DNA of 64,000 bases from Rhodobacteraceae bacterium Alg238-R152 (GTDB lineage Bacteria > Pseudomonadota > Alphaproteobacteria > Rhodobacterales > Rhodobacteraceae), in the NCBI GenBank assembly GCA_900537125.1, contig UNRJ01000003.1:1-64000 (forward strand), given 5' to 3'. The notes beneath the pieces were generated by a model. It had not been told where the DNA came from. It ran no database searches and saw only the letters and a program-made list of their open reading frames with translations. Positions 53,163 to 61,807 of the stretch are shown here, one piece after another. A program made the position numbers and the translations under genes. Each line of letters opens with the position of its first letter. Within the stretch, counting starts at the first letter, position 1.

Positions 53163-54998
53163 ATGTCGAAATTACGGATCACGCGAGGGTATCTCCGTTG
53201 GCGGAGTGGTATTGCGCTGAGCATTGTGCTCGCCGCGGCCATTGCGGCAATGTGGGTGGCCCTCATTGGCAGAGACACGGTGGCAACCCGCAACCAGAAC
53301 ACCGCGTCAGTGGATACTTTGCTGCTGTCCTTGTCTGAGATGTCCTTGGCGTTTCAGGAATTGCGGATGGCGCCGGCCTCGCAACGGGGGGTGAACTCGC
53401 GCGCGCATGTCCGCCGCGCGTCCCACGCGGCAGAGGAGGCCGCGCGCCACATTTCTCAGGAAAGCACGCTTAAGACTTTCTCTCCGGAGGGGCAGAGTAT
53501 CCTGCGGCGGGATGCGATGAACCCGATGCTGGAACTGGAAGATGTGTTGTTTCTTGCTGGGGTCGCGGTGGACCCACGTCAGAGTATGAGTGACGTTGCG
53601 CGCGCGGCAGGCATGGCCGGCGATTTGTCGATGCGGCTGTTGCCAATTTTCAACCGCATCAAACAGGCGGAAATGGCCGCAGCACAAAATGCCGCTGATA
53701 CACAAGCGAGTTACGGTATTTTTGCACTGGTGATTACCCTGCTGGGCGCTGGCCTTGCTGCGCGGTTTGTGCATTTGCCGATGGAGCGCTTTGTGATCCG
53801 CGCACAGACGGAGATCGAGCACAATCAACGCAGGGCTGAGGCGGCGTCAGAGGCAAAATCCATGTTCCTGGCCACCATGAGTCATGAAATCCGCACGCCC
53901 CTTAATGGTGTGTTGGGACTGGCTGATGTGCTCCGGGATACACACCTCGACAAAGAGCAGTCGCGCATGGTGACGATGATCCAGAGCAGCGGCCAAGCAC
54001 TGTTGCAATTGATCAATGACGTCTTGGATCTGGCAAAGATCGAAGCTGGCAAGGTGGAGTTGAAATACGAAGATTGTGATGTTCATGCGTTGTGCCAGGA
54101 AACGGCAGAACTGTTCTCTGGTCAGGCCGCTAAAAAAGGCGTGACACTGACAGTACACGCAGCACCAAACGCAGAGGGTTGGTATGTGAACAGCGCGCCG
54201 CAGGCCTTACGCCAAGTGTTGGCCAATCTTGTGGGCAATGCGGTGAAATTCACCGAACAGGGCGCCATTGAATTGCATCTGGAAGATAGTGCCCCCGCAC
54301 AGGGCGAGGAGCGGCGGTTGCGGATTGCCGTTAAGGATGATGGTATTGGCATTGAACCCAGTGCCTTGGAACGCATTTTTGACCAGTTTGAGCAGGCTGA
54401 CTCAAGCACCACAACACAATTTGGTGGAACCGGATTGGGCCTGTCGATTGTGCGGCGCATGAGCGAGGCATTGGGCGGCCAGATACATGTGGAAAGCCTG
54501 TTGGGTGAGGGCTCGGAATTTGTCCTTGAGCTCCCCGTACGCAAGGCAAAACCCGTGGTGACCGAGACGGCCCCGAAAGAAACATGGCATTTTGCCAAAC
54601 GGGTGTTGGTGGCTGACGACAACCGAGTGAACCAAGTTGTTGCGCGCAAAATTCTTGAAAACCTTGGCTGCGAAGTGATTTCTGCGGCCGATGGGCTAGA
54701 GGCGGTCGACCGAGCAGCCAGTTGGGCGCCGGACCTGATCCTGATGGATGTGCGCATGCCGATGATGGACGGGCTTCAGGCCACGCGTGCCATTCGGGCT
54801 GACACGCGACACAAGGCCGCGACGGTGCCGATCATTGGACTGTCTGCCAATGCGCGCTCCGAACACCGGGAAGAGGCGTCAGAGGCGGGAATGAGTGGTT
54901 ATGTGCAAAAGCCAGTCAACCGTCATGCCCTCAAAGCAGAATTGTTGCGGCATTGGCCAGAGGTCGCCCAAAGCAAGGGAAATGACGCATGCGCTTAA
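53163..54998 (+). CDS. Hybrid sensor histidine kinase with C-terminal receiver
   Basis: 611 residues. TM1 about 18-38 (IALSIVLAAAIAAMWVALIG) and TM2 about 182-203 (YGIFALVITLLGAGLAARFV) enclose a helical periplasmic region of about 140 residues. DHp domain with phospho-acceptor His241 in MSHEIRTPLNG; ATPase motifs NLVGNAVKFTE, VKDDGIGIEPS and GGTGLGLSIVRR. Receiver domain about 480-600 with Asp529 in LILMDVRMPMMDG and Lys in VQKPVNR. No HPt domain or DNA-binding domain is present, so phosphate must pass to an unlinked HPt protein. The downstream binding-protein gene overlaps by ten bases, suggesting ligand sensing in the periplasm. Confidence 0.94.
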   Translation: MSKLRITRGYLRWRSGIALSIVLAAAIAAMWVALIGRDTVATRNQNTASVDTLLLSLSEMSLAFQELRMAPASQRGVNSRAHVRRASHAAEEAARHISQESTLKTFSPEGQSILRRDAMNPMLELEDVLFLAGVAVDPRQSMSDVARAAGMAGDLSMRLLPIFNRIKQAEMAAAQNAADTQASYGIFALVITLLGAGLAARFVHLPMERFVIRAQTEIEHNQRRAEAASEAKSMFLATMSHEIRTPLNGVLGLADVLRDTHLDKEQSRMVTMIQSSGQALLQLINDVLDLAKIEAGKVELKYEDCDVHALCQETAELFSGQAAKKGVTLTVHAAPNAEGWYVNSAPQALRQVLANLVGNAVKFTEQGAIELHLEDSAPAQGEERRLRIAVKDDGIGIEPSALERIFDQFEQADSSTTTQFGGTGLGLSIVRRMSEALGGQIHVESLLGEGSEFVLELPVRKAKPVVTETAPKETWHFAKRVLVADDNRVNQVVARKILENLGCEVISAADGLEAVDRAASWAPDLILMDVRMPMMDGLQATRAIRADTRHKAATVPIIGLSANARSEHREEASEAGMSGYVQKPVNRHALKAELLRHWPEVAQSKGNDACA

Positions 54999-56077
54999 AC
55001 GGCTTGGGAATTGTGACCGCAGCGCTGGTTTCTTTGGGGTTTTCCTCGAGTGTCACCCAGGCCGGGGAAGACATGGCGTGGTTCTATGCCTGGAACAACA
55101 CCATACCTCAGGAGGTTATCCAAAACTTTGGCGAGCGCCATGGGATCAATGTGATTGTGGACACCTTTATGGTGGCTGACGAGGCTGAGGCGCGCTTGGC
55201 GGCGGGGCGAACTGGATATGATTTGGCCGTGGTGCCGGTGGAAGTTCTGCCGCGATTGGTGAGCACTGGCGCTTTGCGTCCTTTTGATCCAGCAGAAAGG
55301 GCCCGGTTGAACGGCAGCCATCCACGACTGATGGACAAGCTGTCTGAAGCGGTGCCGATGGCAAATGACTATGCGGTTCCCTTCTTGTGGGGCACCACCG
55401 GGATCATGGTGGACATCGATGATGTTTTGGAGCGCGTACCTGAAAGCGCGCTGGAAAGTTGGGATCTTTTGTTTGATCCGGAACATGCAGCAGCCTTGGC
55501 GGATTGCGGTATTTCGATTGTTGACGGTGTGCAAGAAGTTGTCGCGATTGCCCTCAACTACCTTGGACGGAATCCTAACTCGATGGATGCCGCAGATCTG
55601 AATGCGGCGTTTGATTTACTTGCGCAGATCATGCCTTATGTGGACACAGTTGACGGCAGTCAGCAGGAGCAAATTCTTCAGAATGAGGCCTGTGTCGCAC
55701 TGACATGGAGCAGCGATGCCTTGGCCCCCCAATCTCAACTTGGCAGGGACGAGGTGCGGTATTTTGTGCCGCAGGAAGGCACTGTGCTTTGGGCGGACGT
55801 CATGGTGCTTCCAAGTGACACTGAACACCCAGAGCACAGCTATGCGCTGTTGCGGTATATGAATGAGCCGGATGTGCTTACCAAGGTGTCGCAGTTCTCA
55901 CTGGCGTTGTCTGACATTCCAGTGTCGCATTCTTCGTTGCAGGCGATTGACCTCGAAATCCTCGAGCAAGTGGCCCCCAAAGATCGTCGAGACAAACTGT
56001 TTATGCTCACGCCTCGCACGGGTGCCGAGAAACGGCTGCTGGACCGCCGGTGGCGACGGATGCAGCTTGGCATGTGA
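54989..56077 (+). CDS. PotD-like periplasmic binding protein coupled to the hybrid kinase
   Basis: 362 residues. Signal peptide MRLNGLGIVTAALVSLGFSSSVTQA. Polyamine/spermidine-type binding fold: MAWFYAWNNTIPQEVIQNFGERHGINVIVDTF, AAGRTGYDLAVVPVEVLPRLV, ANDYAVPFLWGTTGIMVDIDDV, SWDLLFDPEHAAAL, EACVALTWSSDAL and a C-terminal MNEPDVLTKVSQFS (each quoted in part). Aromatics (WFYAW, PFLWGT) suit polyamine binding but the ligand is not certain. No transporter genes are nearby. The gene overlaps the kinase gene by ten bases, so the protein is most likely a ligand sensor for it, as NspS is for MbaA in Vibrio cholerae. Convergent with the CpsD-like gene. Confidence 0.88.
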   Translation: MRLNGLGIVTAALVSLGFSSSVTQAGEDMAWFYAWNNTIPQEVIQNFGERHGINVIVDTFMVADEAEARLAAGRTGYDLAVVPVEVLPRLVSTGALRPFDPAERARLNGSHPRLMDKLSEAVPMANDYAVPFLWGTTGIMVDIDDVLERVPESALESWDLLFDPEHAAALADCGISIVDGVQEVVAIALNYLGRNPNSMDAADLNAAFDLLAQIMPYVDTVDGSQQEQILQNEACVALTWSSDALAPQSQLGRDEVRYFVPQEGTVLWADVMVLPSDTEHPEHSYALLRYMNEPDVLTKVSQFSLALSDIPVSHSSLQAIDLEILEQVAPKDRRDKLFMLTPRTGAEKRLLDRRWRRMQLGM

Positions 56078-56086
56078 TTGTTTGGA

Positions 56087-56878
56087 TCAGTAAGACACCG
56101 GCCCGTCTGCTTTGTTCAGCATCACACCCAAGATGGGTTTCACTTCGGATAGGATTTGCTCAACCTTGGTGATGTCTTCGGCGGTGGAAATCCCTCCGCC
56201 AGCCACGACAAGAACTGCATCGACGTTGGGCAGGAAACCCAGAACATCATCAAATTCCAGCGCAGGCGGCATGTCAAACAACATGAGGTCAGGGCACAAC
56301 GCTTCTTCGAGCTCTTCGAGCACTTCGGCGGTAATGTCGTTTTGAAACAGTTCAGCGGAATTTTCGCTGGCGGCATCATTGAGCGCCACCGCGAGGTTGG
56401 GTTGCACACGTTGCAGAAAGTTCTCCGGCGCAATCACACCGCTGAGATAATCCGCCATGCTGTCAGGTGCGGTCAGACCAAGTGTTTTGGCAAGGCTGGG
56501 GGCACGCAGATCCATGTCGAGCATAACAGTGCGCACAGAGTTAAGACGAGCAAACGCCATGGCCAGATTGGCGGTGACAAAGCTGCTGCCACAGCCGCGG
56601 GTCGGCGCGGTCACTGCCACGCGGCTCCAACCGTGTTCGTTAAGCGCTTGCAGAAGCCGGGTGCGCAGCATGTCAAAGGCCGCGTGGGCCGGATGGCTGC
56701 GCGTGGCGCTGACAATGAAATTTTTTTCCAGTTCAGCATCATTCAAGGCTGATGTTTTGAGACCGTCCCAGAACACGTCTGGGTCATGCACCATTGGCAG
56801 GCGTGCCTCAGTGTTGGAGGCCTCAGTGGCCTCTTCTTCGGCAAGGCCGTCCGGGTCGTGGGTTTGATCTGTGCTCAT
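56087..56878 (-). CDS. CpsD/CapB-type ATPase with altered Walker A
   Basis: 263 residues, cytoplasmic. Residues 85-260 match the bacterial tyrosine kinase/ParA-like domain: P-loop region APTRGCGSSFVTANLAMA (91-108), Walker A' VMLDMDLRAPSL (118-129) and LMLFDMPPALEFDDVL. The P-loop reads GCGSS where BY-kinases have G-x-GKS/T, so the key Lys is Ser98. There is no tyrosine-rich tail (a single final Tyr). The partner chain-length protein is not in the window. It likely supports export or polymerisation of the polysaccharide made by the adjacent cluster, but ATP use is doubtful. Confidence 0.82.
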   Translation of the reverse strand: MSTDQTHDPDGLAEEEATEASNTEARLPMVHDPDVFWDGLKTSALNDAELEKNFIVSATRSHPAHAAFDMLRTRLLQALNEHGWSRVAVTAPTRGCGSSFVTANLAMAFARLNSVRTVMLDMDLRAPSLAKTLGLTAPDSMADYLSGVIAPENFLQRVQPNLAVALNDAASENSAELFQNDITAEVLEELEEALCPDLMLFDMPPALEFDDVLGFLPNVDAVLVVAGGGISTAEDITKVEQILSEVKPILGVMLNKADGPVSY

Positions 56879-56969
56879 GGGCGCCTAAATCCGCTCTATT
56901 TGGCCCAGAAATAGCAGTGCAATGCGGACAAAAGAAAGGCACCATTGCGGAGATAGGGCGACGGTGCGC

Positions 56970-57527
56970 CTATGTGGTCTGCCATTGCGCAACTGTGTTT
57001 GCGAGTCTTTTGCACAGCTGGGAGCGGGTCGGATGCTCTGTGTCTGCGTAGAAAGCATGGGTGGCATTGTGCAAAATGGTTGCCTGATCTGGCACAGAGG
57101 CAAGCCAATCTTCCGATGGTCGGCCGGGGTCCTGGTCGCCGAAATAGACCTGTGTCGGGATTGGGATTGTGGCGGCGTTTCTTAATCGGGTGGAGGAAAT
57201 ACAGATCAAACCGACAAGTGTTGCGCCGTTGGCCGCAGCTTGCCAAAGCGCGGTGCCTCCCGCGCTGTAGCCTAGCCCGATCAATGGAGTGCCGCCTAAG
57301 ATGTGGCGCTTTAGCTTGGTGACCGCCCGCGCCATGCCCGCATTGGCAAAAAGGTGCTGGTGCAGCGCTTCGCCGGACAGGTCGGGTGCTCCTGAAAGCG
57401 CTGCCAATGACAGGCGCGCCGCCACGGGCAAATCACCACTGAGACAGGTCTCCGATTCCGGGGCGTCGTGGATGTCGGTTACGACAAGCAGAGGTGCTTC
57501 AGAAGCCAAGTAGGTTGGCCTCGTCAA
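56970..57527 (-). CDS. Small alpha/beta hydrolase
   Basis: 185 residues. Nucleophile elbow GYSAGG (about 95-100), then a late acidic residue in YFGDQDPGRPSEDW and His in NATHAFYADTEHP, the usual Ser-Asp-His order of dienelactone-hydrolase-like proteins; it is a short version of the fold. Substrate unknown; it might remove acyl groups from polysaccharide precursors. Its start overlaps the end of the fused epimerase gene by 29 bases on the same strand, so it is the last gene of the polysaccharide operon. Confidence 0.8.
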   Translation of the reverse strand: MTRPTYLASEAPLLVVTDIHDAPESETCLSGDLPVAARLSLAALSGAPDLSGEALHQHLFANAGMARAVTKLKRHILGGTPLIGLGYSAGGTALWQAAANGATLVGLICISSTRLRNAATIPIPTQVYFGDQDPGRPSEDWLASVPDQATILHNATHAFYADTEHPTRSQLCKRLANTVAQWQTT

Positions 57528-59619
57528 TTGCCTTGGTCAAAAACACGTCGCGGCGTGTTTCTGGTGCCCAACCCAAGACCTTCTTCGGGTGGCCGTTGTC
57601 AAATGGGGAGAAATGCGCGCGGCTTTTCCAGTCTGCCAAAGAAGGGTTGGAAAGTCCTCCACGGCGCAGCACCTGCTTCTTCAGGAAATATTTCACAGAA
57701 GCGGAGGCGTAAAACGCGGTGAGATTGCCCGATTTTACTTTGATGCGCGCACCAAGGCGGGCATGGATGGCGTCAAAATAATCGGTGGCGGAGAACATTG
57801 GCTCCCCTACCAAGTTGAAGCTTTGGCCAATGGCGTTGTCATTTTCCGCCATCAGGATCAAACCTTCAGCAATGTCCTCATTCAGGACAAATGGCAGGAT
57901 ATGCTTGCCTTTGCCCCAGATGCGCACCGCGCCAGCGCCATGCCAGCGGCCAATTCCCCAGTGCTGCAAGGGGCCACCTTTTCCCAGCACAATACCGGGC
58001 CGTGCAATCACCAGCGGCAGGCCGTGCTTGCGGTGCATCTCCAGAAGGCGCGCCTCACATTCCGCCTTGGAGCGGGCGTAGATGTTGCGGTCTTCCATAC
58101 CGTCGCCAAAACTCACATTTTCGGTGATGGTCACGGCGGGGTCGGACATGTCGTAGCTGGCGATGGTGCCGGTATAAATGAAACGTTGTACGCCCGCTGC
58201 CTGTGCGGCTTGGGCGATGGTTTCTGTCACGGCCACATCATTTTTCAGGGCGGCATCCCAAGTGGCGTCCATCGATTTACCAAGGTGGTAGACAATCTCG
58301 ATGCCGTCCATGGCGTCTGCAAGTTGGTCAGGATCGCGCAGGTTGGCGCCAAACAGCTCAACGTGATCTGCGATGTCGTCAAACGGGCCGTTGGTGCCAC
58401 GCGACAGCACGCGCACGTCGCGGCCTTTGGCCACCCAGGCACGGGTTAGGTCACGGCCAATAAAGCCGGTGCCGCCAATGATCAGCACGGAGGGTTTGGG
58501 TTTGGCGCGGCTGGCGGATTTTGGCTTTTTCTCAGGTTTCGGCATCCGCGCAATGGCGGCGTCGATGGCCTGCATGACCAATGTGGCGCTCTCGCCGGAA
58601 AACCGTGTGTCCAATGGGCGACCAGAGGGGACCGCGCTGTAAAACGCATGGGTGAGGCCGGAAAAAGAGAGGCCATAAGGGGATTTTCGGTTGAGCGACA
58701 CAAGTTGCCGCGCGCCGTTCACCACACCTTCGCGCAGGTGTTGTCCAGCGAGGCCCATTTGGCGCAGGAACGGGTTTGCCACGATATCAGCGGCGTTTTC
58801 AGCGTCCACGGTCAGCACGTCATGGGCATAGTCATAGCGCGCGGTGGCGGTGGAGCCGTGCAAGATCACCGAGCGGTCGTCCATGGTTTCCACCAGCGAC
58901 AGGTTCAGCGTGATCGACACATCACCAGCGGAGGCCAGGATACGCCAGCCCTGTGGGCGGCTGGTATCACCAGGGATCTCAATCGGTTTGGACAGGCTGA
59001 GGTGTTCGATTGCCAGCGGGCCAAAGAGATCCACCGCAAAGGCAAAGAGATGCGGCCCGAGTTCCAGCAACATGTTTTTGGGTTCCCGCAGCAGCCACAA
59101 GCCATAAGGCCCGGAACGCAGCGGCATCATCGGGAAGTTCCAGTTGATCTCCGCCGCCGCAACACGGCCAATCTTGCCCGCTTCCAGATGGGTTTTGAGG
59201 CGCTGATAGCCCGGTGTGCCCATAAAGTTGTGCCCGGCGGCAAACACGCGGCCTGCGTCGGTGGCAATCTGTTGGATTTCGGCGGTTTCCGCACCGGAGA
59301 GCGCGACGGGTTTTTCGACCAACACGTGATGGCCCGCGATCAGGCAGGTCTCGGCCAGCGCGCGGTGGGAACCGGGCGGCGTTACGATATGCACCGCGTC
59401 AGCCACCCCGGCGGCGAGCATTTTGTCCAGGTCAGTGTAGGCAGCAATGCCGTAGCTTTGGGCGAGTGCATCGGCGGCGGCGCGGGATTGGTCACAGACT
59501 GCAACCAGCTCTACACCCGGCGTGGCCTGAATGGCGGCGGCGTGCCAGTCCGCGATGTAGCCTGCGCCCAGAAGGGCTGCGCGGATGGGGCGGTCGTCTT
59601 TGAAAGCATTCATGGTCAT
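57499..59619 (-). CDS. Fused Gfo/Idh/MocA oxidoreductase and NAD-dependent epimerase
   Basis: 706 residues, two enzymes in one chain. Residues 1-355: Gfo/Idh/MocA oxidoreductase with NAD motif ALLGAGYIADWHA, HIVTPPGSHRALAE and EKPVA in VLVEKPVALSGAE (about 95-107). A basic linker (about 356-375, KPEKKPKSASRAKPKPS) leads to an extended-SDR epimerase/dehydratase (376-706): IIGGTGFIGRDL, VYHLGKSMDATWD, YTGTIASYD and YxxxK in IYARSKAE. They probably carry out successive steps on a nucleotide sugar or polyprenyl-linked sugar. ATG 59619 overlaps the upstream glycosyltransferase stop. The same pair occurs as separate genes at 61804-63911. Confidence 0.9.
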   Translation of the reverse strand: MTMNAFKDDRPIRAALLGAGYIADWHAAAIQATPGVELVAVCDQSRAAADALAQSYGIAAYTDLDKMLAAGVADAVHIVTPPGSHRALAETCLIAGHHVLVEKPVALSGAETAEIQQIATDAGRVFAAGHNFMGTPGYQRLKTHLEAGKIGRVAAAEINWNFPMMPLRSGPYGLWLLREPKNMLLELGPHLFAFAVDLFGPLAIEHLSLSKPIEIPGDTSRPQGWRILASAGDVSITLNLSLVETMDDRSVILHGSTATARYDYAHDVLTVDAENAADIVANPFLRQMGLAGQHLREGVVNGARQLVSLNRKSPYGLSFSGLTHAFYSAVPSGRPLDTRFSGESATLVMQAIDAAIARMPKPEKKPKSASRAKPKPSVLIIGGTGFIGRDLTRAWVAKGRDVRVLSRGTNGPFDDIADHVELFGANLRDPDQLADAMDGIEIVYHLGKSMDATWDAALKNDVAVTETIAQAAQAAGVQRFIYTGTIASYDMSDPAVTITENVSFGDGMEDRNIYARSKAECEARLLEMHRKHGLPLVIARPGIVLGKGGPLQHWGIGRWHGAGAVRIWGKGKHILPFVLNEDIAEGLILMAENDNAIGQSFNLVGEPMFSATDYFDAIHARLGARIKVKSGNLTAFYASASVKYFLKKQVLRRGGLSNPSLADWKSRAHFSPFDNGHPKKVLGWAPETRRDVFLTKAIDEANLLGF

Positions 59620-60587
59620 TTATACTCGATGATGCGCATGGCGCGGCCCCGAAGCCGGCGCCAATGAAACAGAGACATACCCATGACATTGGGCAGTTTT
59701 GAAAGCGTTAAGAGCCGGGCATGGCGCCAGGCCTCCCAATAGGGCAGACCTGCCCGCACAAGGCCGTTTTTGGTGCGGATGTAATTGGCGACGAAGGTCA
59801 CCAGCACCAGAAGAAAGACCAGCAGGTTGTCGCACAACCCATAGAGTGCCAGCAGTGGTAGCAGCAGCCCGTAAATCACCGCGCGCACCTGCTCTTTGCG
59901 AAAATATGGTGGGTGCATCCAACCAACCTGAGCAAAGCCGTGGCCGGTACGCACCGCGCGCTGCCACCATTGACCAAAGCGCAACATGGCTGCGTCGTGG
60001 CGGGTCATTTCTTGAGGCAGGCGGCGCAGTTTCCAGCCCGCTTTGGCAAGGCGTACGCAAAATTCGTCGTCTTCGGCGGCAATCACCGTGGCATCAAACC
60101 CACCGGCCTCCACAAAGGCTTTGGAGCGCAGCATCATGTCGCCACCACAGGCCTCGATCTCGCCCGCAGGACGGTGCCATTCAAAGTCACACAGCGCATT
60201 ATAGACGCTGCGCTCAGGGTAAAGTTCTGCGCGCCAACCTGTGATCAGACCGAGGGTTTCATCTGCGCGCAGGGCGGCCTCGCCCGCAGTGATCCAGCCA
60301 TCGACAACAATACAGTCGCCATCCACAAACTGTACAAATTCTGGGAGATCGCCAGTTTGCGCCAAAGCGTCAAACCCGGCTTGCCGTGCGCGGGCGGCAG
60401 TGAAGGGCAGACCCGTGTCCAGCTCCACAACCAGTGCGCCCACTTTGCGCGCTTCGGCCACCGAGTTGTCCCAGCTGCCGCTGTCGACATAGACCATCTC
60501 CACACCCTGGGCTTTCAGCGAGGCCAAGCACGCAATCAAGCGTTTGCCTTCGTTGCGGCCGATGACAATCGCCGTGGTGCTGCTCAT
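59616..60587 (-). CDS. Family 2 glycosyltransferase
   Basis: 323 residues. GT-A fold: VIGRNEGKRLIACLASL (about 8-24), YVDSGSWDNSV, VQFVDGDCIVVDGW (the DGD metal site, about 86-99) and a later EDDEFCVRLAKAGWKLRRLP. The C-terminal part has two membrane helices (about 235-275, VIYGLLLPLLALYGLCDNLLVFLLVLVTF in parts). It transfers a sugar to a lipid-linked acceptor at the inner membrane. It lies between the GT4 gene (overlap of four bases) and the fused epimerase gene. Confidence 0.9.
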   Translation of the reverse strand: MSSTTAIVIGRNEGKRLIACLASLKAQGVEMVYVDSGSWDNSVAEARKVGALVVELDTGLPFTAARARQAGFDALAQTGDLPEFVQFVDGDCIVVDGWITAGEAALRADETLGLITGWRAELYPERSVYNALCDFEWHRPAGEIEACGGDMMLRSKAFVEAGGFDATVIAAEDDEFCVRLAKAGWKLRRLPQEMTRHDAAMLRFGQWWQRAVRTGHGFAQVGWMHPPYFRKEQVRAVIYGLLLPLLALYGLCDNLLVFLLVLVTFVANYIRTKNGLVRAGLPYWEAWRHARLLTLSKLPNVMGMSLFHWRRLRGRAMRIIEYK

Positions 60588-61807
60588 GACGGGTCACCGT
60601 CGAGCAGTTGACCCAATCGTGCGGCTTCTTTTTTGATATCAAACGCCTTTTCAACCATGGCGCGGCCGGCGATGCCCATGGCTGTGGCGCGGGCTGGATT
60701 GGCGAGGATTTTGCCAATTGCGGCACTCAAGGCATGGGAATTGCCGGGCGGCACCAACAGGCCAGAGGCCCCATCGGTCACCAGCTCTGGAATGCCCGCA
60801 ATATGCGTGGTCACAACCGGGCGCCGTGCGGCCATGGCTTCCATCAATACCACTGGCACGCCTTCGGCAAAGCTGGGCAGGACAAAGAGGTCGGAGGCCG
60901 CCAGCGCCTCGGCCACTTCGGACTGCGATTTATAGCCCACAAAAGACACGTTCTCTGCGAGGCCAGCCGCCTCTGCATGGCTTTCCAGAGTTTTGCGCCC
61001 CGGTCCGTCACCAATCACTGTGAGGTGGATTTGGGGGTATTCTGCTTTTAGTGGCTCAAGCGCGCGTAGCAGAATCGGCAGACCTTTGACAGGCGCCAAT
61101 CGGCCCACAAATAGGAGGTTGGTCTCCACCGGATCTTCGTTTGCGTCATAACGGGCGGGGTCTACACCACAATGGATGATGTGCAGCTTCGCCCAGTGTT
61201 TCGGGTCACTGAATGCCATGGCTTGGGAGCGGCAGAAGTGGCTGATGCAGGCAACAAATTTTGCACGTGCGATTTTTTCATCCAGTCGCCAGTGATCTGG
61301 TGCAAAGAAGATATCCGGACCATGCAGCGTGAAACTGTAAGGGATGCCCGACATTTCGCTCATGAGCATCGCCACGCTACAAGACGACTTGGCAATGTGG
61401 TTGTGCAGATGGCGCACACCTTTTTTGCGCAGATGTGCAGCAAGCACTGCCGCTTCGGCAAAGTAGAACAGCTGAAAAATCAGATTGCGCAGACCCGGAG
61501 GCGCGGTTTTGATTGCCAGCCCCAAGGCGCGAAAGAAACGTGCAGGGTTGCGAAACAGCGCCCCAAAAATAGCGCCCAGAAGGGTCAAAGGCGATTTGGC
61601 AGCCGCAAGAATATAGAACGTGGCCTTTGCCTCGGCCTTTTGCTCGTCGCCGACCAGATGCTCCACACCGGTGCGGCGCACGGAACAGGTTTCAACCGGC
61701 TGGCCCTGCGCGCGCAGGGCGGCAACCTCGCGCTGGATAAAGGTATCGGTTGCACGGGGGTATTCGCCGGTAAGATAGGCGATGGGGGTCTTGGATGAAT
61801 TGCTCAC
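60584..61807 (-). CDS. Family 4 glycosyltransferase
   Basis: 407 residues. GT-B fold: N-terminal YLTGEYPRATDTFIQREVAALRAQG (quoted in part: GEYPRATDTFIQREV), HLHNHIAKSSCSVAMLMSE, and the C-terminal nucleotide-sugar domain with LLFVGRLAPVKGLPILLRAL, VIGDGPGRKTLE, VSFVGYKSQSEVAEALAASDLFVLPSFAEGVPVVLMEAMA (ExxxxxxxE from EGVPVVLMEA), typical retaining GT4. Probably adds a sugar during exopolysaccharide or LPS chain synthesis. Overlaps neighbours on both sides by four bases. Confidence 0.93.
   Translation of the reverse strand: MSNSSKTPIAYLTGEYPRATDTFIQREVAALRAQGQPVETCSVRRTGVEHLVGDEQKAEAKATFYILAAAKSPLTLLGAIFGALFRNPARFFRALGLAIKTAPPGLRNLIFQLFYFAEAAVLAAHLRKKGVRHLHNHIAKSSCSVAMLMSEMSGIPYSFTLHGPDIFFAPDHWRLDEKIARAKFVACISHFCRSQAMAFSDPKHWAKLHIIHCGVDPARYDANEDPVETNLLFVGRLAPVKGLPILLRALEPLKAEYPQIHLTVIGDGPGRKTLESHAEAAGLAENVSFVGYKSQSEVAEALAASDLFVLPSFAEGVPVVLMEAMAARRPVVTTHIAGIPELVTDGASGLLVPPGNSHALSAAIGKILANPARATAMGIAGRAMVEKAFDIKKEAARLGQLLDGDPS

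Noticed and set aside
60608-61798. Long + strand frames opposite the GT4 and GT2 genes
   Set aside because: Shadows of real minus-strand genes; no motifs.
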